From contig NZ_JAGE01000001.1 of NCBI RefSeq assembly GCF_000526495.1, forward strand, positions 434,001 through 498,000: a stretch of DNA of 64,000 nt, given 5' to 3'. Position numbers and translations under genes: made by a program. Origin of the DNA: Ruminiclostridium josui JCM 17888 (GTDB taxonomy: Bacteria > Bacillota > Clostridia > Acetivibrionales > DSM-1351). Each line of letters opens with the position of its first letter. Within the stretch, counting starts at the first letter, position 1. Of this stretch, positions 60,002-64,000 are shown piece by piece. The notes under the pieces were generated by a model, which saw nothing but the letters and a program-made list of their open reading frames with translations, did no database searches and had not been told where the DNA came from.

Positions 60002-60619
60002 ATGAGTAAGTTTGCTGATAGACTATTCTACTTAAGGACAGAAAATAAATTAACTCAGGAAGGTCTGTGCGATATTCTTAAAGAAAAATATAATCTTGAA
60101 ACTAACAAATCAATGATATCAAGATATGAAAAGGGCATTCATGAACCAGGATTCACTTTTATTGATTACACTGCTGATTATTTTGGTGTTACTATTGACT
60201 GGCTTATGGGCCGGTCAGACAATAAATACTATTCTGATAACTTACAAGTAAAAAAAATCCCTTTAGTTAGAACAGTAAATAGTAATGGGCAAATTGTTAA
60301 CACTGATAATATCGCTTCATATGAATATTCAAATGAAGATTGTGATTTTTGTTTTAAAGTAACAGATGATAATATGGCTGCTATTGGTATGAAATTAGGA
60401 TCTTTAGCATTTATCCATGTTCAGCACAGTTTAAATAATGGTGACGTTGGACTTTTTTTAATTGATGGTAGCCCATTGTTCTATAGGTTTTTTGAAGAAG
60501 ATAAATATATAATGCTAAAGCCTGAGAACCAGGTATGTACCCCCGCTATTTTTAGTAAAAAAGATTTTAAGCAGGTTTCAATAATAGGTAAAGTTATAAG
60601 CGTAAAATTTAGTTTATAA
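60002..60619 (+). CDS. CI-like repressor with degenerate S24 (LexA-type) domain
   Basis: 205 aa. The N-terminal HTH has MISRYEKGIHEPGF and the C-terminal domain has the S24 fold (FCFKVTDDNMAAIGM, SLNNGDVGLFLIDGS, IMLKPENQ). The catalytic Ser of the GDSM motif is replaced by Asn (DDNM) and the dyad Lys position (normally xVKRL) reads FYRF, so autocleavage looks lost. No Ala-Gly or Cys-Gly cleavage pair is seen in the hinge. GGAG before the ATG. Confidence 0.85.
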   Translation: MSKFADRLFYLRTENKLTQEGLCDILKEKYNLETNKSMISRYEKGIHEPGFTFIDYTADYFGVTIDWLMGRSDNKYYSDNLQVKKIPLVRTVNSNGQIVNTDNIASYEYSNEDCDFCFKVTDDNMAAIGMKLGSLAFIHVQHSLNNGDVGLFLIDGSPLFYRFFEEDKYIMLKPENQVCTPAIFSKKDFKQVSIIGKVISVKFSL

Positions 60620-60630
60620 GGAGGATTTTT

Positions 60631-61911
60631 ATGGCATATATACGTAAACGTAAGAATGGCTCTTACCAAGCAGCTGTTTACGTTGGCTTAAGTACTGAGA
60701 TAGATCCAAAGACCGGAAAACCTAAAAAACTTTATGAATATATAACTATGGAAGGCTTTAAGGAAATAAAAGAAGCTGCACGAAATTTAGAAAAAGATAT
60801 TGCTGACAAGACTTATTCAAATATGCAAAATTGCCTTTTTTCAATCTACTCAAAAAAATGGCTAGAAATAAATGAAAATCTTGTCTCACCAACTACCTTT
60901 GTAAAAAATTATAAAATGTATGTAGATAAACATTTTATCCCGTTCTTTGGCAGATTTAAACTCAAAGATATTACTGAATTTCAAGTAAAAGAATATATTA
61001 ACCTTAAATTGAAAACACTATCTCCTACAACAGTACGTAAACACTTTTACACTCTTAATAAAATGCTTTATGATGCATTAAAACTAAAAAATCCATGTAG
61101 AGATATCACCCCACCTGAAGAAGCTGAATATATCCCCCAGGTTCCAACCGATGAAGAATTTAAGTTATTGCATTACGCTGTAAAAGGTACATTTGACGAA
61201 CCTATTGTTTTATTGGCGGGATGGTGTGGGCTTAGAGAAGGTGAGATATTCTGCTTAAATACCGATGATATAGACGAAATTAACGGCACCGTGAGAATAG
61301 ATGAAAGTAAAGCTATTTCAGAGAATAAAAATATAAAAGAAAAGAAATTAAGTAATGAACAAACTGTTGAAAAACAAGCTATAAATAAAAAAGAACCAAA
61401 ACTTATTTATCAGTCCAAAGGCCCTAAATCTAAACGAGGTTTCAGAACACTAGTCGTAAAAGATTACCTTATGCAATTGCTTAAGAAACTAAAACATGAA
61501 CGACTAGCTGAATATGAAGTTGATAAAGTAATTGAGCTAAATAAAAAGCCTATACCATTATTTAGTATGAGGCCGGACAGTTATTCTTCAAGATTCTCAG
61601 ACATAATCAAGTTTCATAATGAAATGTTTGATATACGCAAAAAGTTTGGTCAAGCTGGTTTGGATAATTCATTAAAACCTCACACCAAAAAAAGTATCCG
61701 TAAAAATCTTAATTTGCAAAATAAAAAATTAAAGAATTTTAGGTTTCACGATCTGAGACATTATCATGTAACTGTAATGTATGAGAATGAAATTCCAGAC
61801 CAATATGCAGCAGAAAGATTAGGCGATGATATTAAAACAATGAAATCTGTATATCAACATCTAAGACTTGATAAGAGAAAAGAAATAGATACTAAGATTA
61901 AAAATATATAA
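60631..61911 (+). CDS. int: Tyrosine recombinase integrase
   Basis: 426 aa. N-terminal arm-type domain (RKRKNGSYQAAVYV), a core-binding domain and a catalytic domain with AGWCGLREGEIF (Arg), FRFHDLRHYHVT (His-x-x-Arg) and Tyr in KSVYQHLRL. The usual Gly-His before the tyrosine reads Gly-Asp (RLGDD). A Lys-rich insert of about 35 residues lies between the first Arg box and the His box. It is next to attR, as expected. RBS AAGGAGG before the ATG. Confidence 0.95.
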   Translation: MAYIRKRKNGSYQAAVYVGLSTEIDPKTGKPKKLYEYITMEGFKEIKEAARNLEKDIADKTYSNMQNCLFSIYSKKWLEINENLVSPTTFVKNYKMYVDKHFIPFFGRFKLKDITEFQVKEYINLKLKTLSPTTVRKHFYTLNKMLYDALKLKNPCRDITPPEEAEYIPQVPTDEEFKLLHYAVKGTFDEPIVLLAGWCGLREGEIFCLNTDDIDEINGTVRIDESKAISENKNIKEKKLSNEQTVEKQAINKKEPKLIYQSKGPKSKRGFRTLVVKDYLMQLLKKLKHERLAEYEVDKVIELNKKPIPLFSMRPDSYSSRFSDIIKFHNEMFDIRKKFGQAGLDNSLKPHTKKSIRKNLNLQNKKLKNFRFHDLRHYHVTVMYENEIPDQYAAERLGDDIKTMKSVYQHLRLDKRKEIDTKIKNI

Positions 61912-61913
61912 CA

Positions 61914-61961
61914 AAAGACATTAGATGGGCTACAGATGGGCTGTAGTAATCTAATGTCTTT
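61914..61961. terminator. Replacement terminator for int and tRNA-Arg
   Basis: 13-bp stem AAAGACATTAGAT/ATCTAATGTCTTT with an inner CTACAG/CTGTAG stem. It lies between int and attR, so it can stop int from the left and the tRNA transcript from the right. Confidence 0.8.
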
Positions 61962-61966
61962 GAAAA

Positions 61967-62016
61967 TGGCGTGCCCATGGGGATTCGAACCCAAGACCTA
62001 CGGCTTAGAAGGCCGT
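61967..62016. repeat. attR
   Basis: 50-bp repeat identical to attL, forming the 3' half of the intact tRNA-Arg. Confidence 0.95.
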
Positions 62017-62043
62017 TGCTCTATCCAGCTGAGCTATGGGCAC
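61967..62043 (-). tRNA. tRNA-Arg (anticodon TCT)
   Basis: 77 nt including an encoded CCA. Acceptor GTGCCCA/TGGGCAC, discriminator G, anticodon loop CTTCTAA. Its 3' 50 nt are supplied by the phage at attR, restoring a full gene. Confidence 0.97.
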
Positions 62044-62058
62044 ATATTAATTTTTTAG

Positions 62059-62132
62059 TGGAGCGGGTGATGGGAATCGAACCCACGCAATCAGCTTGGA
62101 AGGCTGATGTTCTACCATTGAACTACACCCGC
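62059..62132 (-). tRNA. tRNA-Gly (anticodon TCC)
   Basis: 74 nt including encoded CCA. Acceptor GCGGGTG/CACCCGC, anticodon loop CTTCCAA. It lies 15 nt upstream of tRNA-Arg on the same strand; both share a promoter. Confidence 0.97.
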
Positions 62133-62183
62133 AATACCTTGTTTTCTCAGCCTTTAGGACGTGTCCCCCAGCTGACTTTTACT

Positions 62184-62212
62184 ATTATACAAGGTACATT
62201 ATCGTTTGTCAA
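62184..62212 (-). promoter_or_regulatory. Consensus promoter of the tRNA-Gly/tRNA-Arg operon
   Basis: On the minus strand TTGACA (62207-62212), 17-bp spacer, TATAAT (62184-62189): a perfect sigma-A promoter about 50 bp upstream of tRNA-Gly. Confidence 0.9.
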
Positions 62213-62257
62213 CATTTTATTTTCATTTTTTTTTATGTTTTATATGCTTACTTTTTG

Positions 62258-62737
62258 CTAAATATAAAAAAACTCAGCATCTACTTTTTCAGGTGTTATA
62301 TCCAATATTGCATAGGACTCCGATAAATTACTTCTGGATTCACTTATGCTTCCCGGATTTAAAAGCATGCATTCAGAAACTTGCTCAATCAACGCTATAT
62401 GTGTATGACCATAAAGTGCAATATGCGCATTTTCTGACTCTGCCTTGGCAATAATACGCTCCAGATCCCACTTTACCGAATATTTGTGACCATGAGTCAA
62501 AAAAACTCTTCTGCCCTCAATTTCCAAAGTCTTTTCCACCTCAACGGTGCCAACGCCAAAGTCACTATTTCCGTAAACATACTCAAACTTTTTATCTGGA
62601 TATAGCTGTTCAAGATCTGCTACATCCCTACAATAGTCACCCAGATGAATAATCATTTCAACATCCGGGTTTTTCTCTATTGCTTTCATTGCATTAGTAA
62701 GATACCCGTGGGTATCACTCATAACAAGTACTTTCAT
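62258..62737 (-). CDS. YfcE/MJ0936-type metallophosphoesterase
   Basis: 159 aa. Metal-binding motifs DTHG (MSDTHGYL), HLGDYCRD (GD), YGNSD (GN..D), LTHGHKY and YGHTH, the full calcineurin-like set. It cleaves phosphodiesters. It lies between rdgB and the tRNAs, a common clostridial order rph-rdgB-yfcE. Confidence 0.92.
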   Translation of the reverse strand: MKVLVMSDTHGYLTNAMKAIEKNPDVEMIIHLGDYCRDVADLEQLYPDKKFEYVYGNSDFGVGTVEVEKTLEIEGRRVFLTHGHKYSVKWDLERIIAKAESENAHIALYGHTHIALIEQVSECMLLNPGSISESRSNLSESYAILDITPEKVDAEFFYI

Positions 62738-62776
62738 TACCTACATTCCCCCATACAGCAAAACCTGCTACAACGA

Positions 62777-63373
62777 TTAGTATAAATATTTCTGTAATTT
62801 TTCCTGCACTAATGCCAATGCCTTAGCGCGATGGCTTATTTTATTCTTCAAATCCGAATCTATTTCAGCCATAGTCTTATCAAATTGCTGTACAAAGAAA
62901 AGAGGGTCGTAACCAAAGCCATTACTGCCTTTACATTGAAAATCTATAAACCCCTCACATGTTCCTCTAACTACAAAGTGCCTGCCATCAGGAAATGCCA
63001 CTGCTATTGCACATACAAACCTTGCAGTTCTTTTCTCAAAGGGTACGTCCTTTAACATTTCCAATAACTTTTTATTTTTATCATCATCACTTGCTTCAGG
63101 CCCTGCAAATCTGGCAGAGTAAATTCCCGGAGCTCCGTCAAGATAATCAACTTCCAATCCTGAATCATCCGCTAGCACCATGCTTTTTGATACTTTACTT
63201 ATTTCAAGAGCCTTTTTCAGAGAGTTCTCTTCAAAAGTTTCTCCATCCTCAACTATATCAATATCAATACCTGCTTCATTCATTGATATAACATCAAGTG
63301 GCAGTCCTGATAATACCTGCTTGATTTCAACTATTTTTCCCTTATTTTTTGTAGCAACAATTAATCTTTCCAT
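62777..63373 (-). CDS. rdgB: XTP/dITP diphosphatase (RdgB/HAM1)
   Basis: 198 aa. [57 protein letters not shown] and SHRAKAL are diagnostic. It removes non-canonical purine triphosphates. ATG 63373 overlaps the rph stop by 13 nt, with GAGG upstream. Confidence 0.95.
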   Translation of the reverse strand: MERLIVATKNKGKIVEIKQVLSGLPLDVISMNEAGIDIDIVEDGETFEENSLKKALEISKVSKSMVLADDSGLEVDYLDGAPGIYSARFAGPEASDDDKNKKLLEMLKDVPFEKRTARFVCAIAVAFPDGRHFVVRGTCEGFIDFQCKGSNGFGYDPLFFVQQFDKTMAEIDSDLKNKISHRAKALALVQEKLQKYLY

Positions 63374-64000
63374 AAAACCTCATTCTGAGCCTTTATCAAC
63401 TCATGTATTCCAGATTCGGCTAAATTAAAAAGTTTATCCAGCTGTTTTTTACTAAAGCTTGACTTTTCACCGGTAGCCTGTATTTCGATGAATTCACCTT
63501 TATCCGTCATTATAACGTTCATATCAACCTCTGCATTGCTATCTTCAATGTAACAGAGGTCTAAAAGCTCCTCACCATTAACAATTCCTACACTAGTTGC
63601 AGCCACAGTTCCGATAATCGGCGTTTTTGAAATCAAGCCGTTTTTAGCCAGCGTATTACACGCATCTACCAATGCCACATATCCTCCTGTAATGGAAGCA
63701 GTTCTGGTTCCTCCGTCGGCTTGAATTACATCACAGTCAATGGTTATAGTTCTCTCACCCAAGAGTTTCAGGTCAACTATGGTTCTCAGTGACCTTCCTA
63801 TAAGTCTCTGGATTTCAGAACTTCTTCCATTAAGCTTTAATTTTGAAATATCTCTTTGATTCCTTACAGCAGTTGCTCTGGGAAGCATAGAATACTCAGC
63901 AGTTATCCAACCTTCTCCTGAATCCTTTTTGAAAGGAGGAATCCTCTCCTCAACAGAAGCCGTGCATATTACTTTTGTATCCCCAACTTCTATGAGAACT
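63361..64000 (-). CDS. rph: Ribonuclease PH (5' end cut by window)
   Basis: At least 212 codons; the frame stays open to the right edge, so the N-terminus is missing. [67 protein letters not shown] and [18 protein letters not shown] identify the phosphorolytic 3'-exonuclease that trims tRNAs. Confidence 0.95.
   Translation of the reverse strand, partial: VLIEVGDTKVICTASVEERIPPFKKDSGEGWITAEYSMLPRATAVRNQRDISKLKLNGRSSEIQRLIGRSLRTIVDLKLLGERTITIDCDVIQADGGTRTASITGGYVALVDACNTLAKNGLISKTPIIGTVAATSVGIVNGEELLDLCYIEDSNAEVDMNVIMTDKGEFIEIQATGEKSSFSKKQLDKLFNLAESGIHELIKAQNEVLWKD

Larger units (their letters stand above)
14448..62016. mobile_element. Complete-looking myovirus prophage in tRNA-Arg(TCT)
   Basis: Bounded by 50-bp perfect direct repeats equal to the tRNA 3' half. 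It contains a tyrosine integrase next to attR, CI/Cro-like switch genes, replication and partition genes, DNA methyltransferases, a late regulator, lambda-like head genes, P2-like contractile tail genes, a lysis block and an accessory island at the attL end. All major structural and packaging genes have full-length frames, so it may be inducible. About 47.5 kb, within the usual range for such phages. Confidence 0.95.

Overview
The window is chromosomal DNA of a low-GC, spore-forming anaerobic Firmicute. Clostridial signs are the gerQ/cwlJ-type spore pair, a GerM-like lipoprotein, the nadD-yqeK-rsfS cluster, a 2[4Fe-4S] ferredoxin protein and the AT-rich sequence. The core proteins look most like the cellulolytic Ruminiclostridium group; that placement is an impression from protein sequence and was not tested by a search.

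Layout. (1) 1-14447 is host core: a partial envelope glycosidase, a membrane protein, glgP (alpha-glucan phosphorylase), a lipoprotein, an ABC-F ATPase, the rsfS / LytR_C / yqeK / nadD cluster, a ribbon-helix-helix protein with an SPFH membrane protein, a Crp/Fnr regulator divergent from a ferredoxin protein, mtnN, a cwlJ-like/gerQ pair and a DUF2971 gene. (2) 14448-62016 is one complete-looking prophage of about 47.5 kb in the 3' half of a tRNA-Arg(TCT) gene. It is bounded by 50-bp perfect direct repeats (14448-14497 and 61967-62016), with the intact tRNA on the right. (3) 62017-64000 is host core again: the rest of tRNA-Arg, tRNA-Gly(TCC), a YfcE-like phosphoesterase, rdgB and rph (cut by the window edge).

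The prophage is a myovirus read mostly right to left on the minus strand. From attR it carries integrase, a CI-like repressor divergent from a Cro-like gene, small early genes, an HUH replication initiator, SSB, a VRR-NUC nuclease, ParA, a ParB fusion, two DNA methyltransferases, a radical-SAM-like protein, YopX-like and HNH proteins, and a sigma-like late regulator. A terminator at 46703-46731 separates this early block from the late operon. The late operon has lambda-like packaging and head genes (terminase, portal, ClpP-type protease, decoration protein, gpE-like capsid), then P2-like contractile tail genes (sheath, tube, chaperone with a -1 frameshift, tape measure, hub, baseplate, fibres), then holin-like proteins, an M15 endolysin and a Dam-type methylase.

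Between the lysis end and attL (14.5-23 kb) is an accessory island. It encodes a full agr-type peptide quorum-sensing system: AgrB processing protease, a 47-aa AgrD-like pheromone precursor, a GHKL sensor kinase and a LytTR response regulator. Beside it lies a predicted three-hairpin small RNA of about 105 nt with a near-consensus promoter. The island also holds a P-loop ATPase with a cold-shock-like C-terminus, a TIR-domain protein and membrane proteins that could be anti-phage cargo. The CI-like repressor appears to lack the Ser/Lys dyad needed for SOS self-cleavage. The most interesting reading is therefore that this phage could link a lysogeny or cargo decision to population density through agr and the adjacent RNA. 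That reading is inference; the parts themselves are visible in the sequence.
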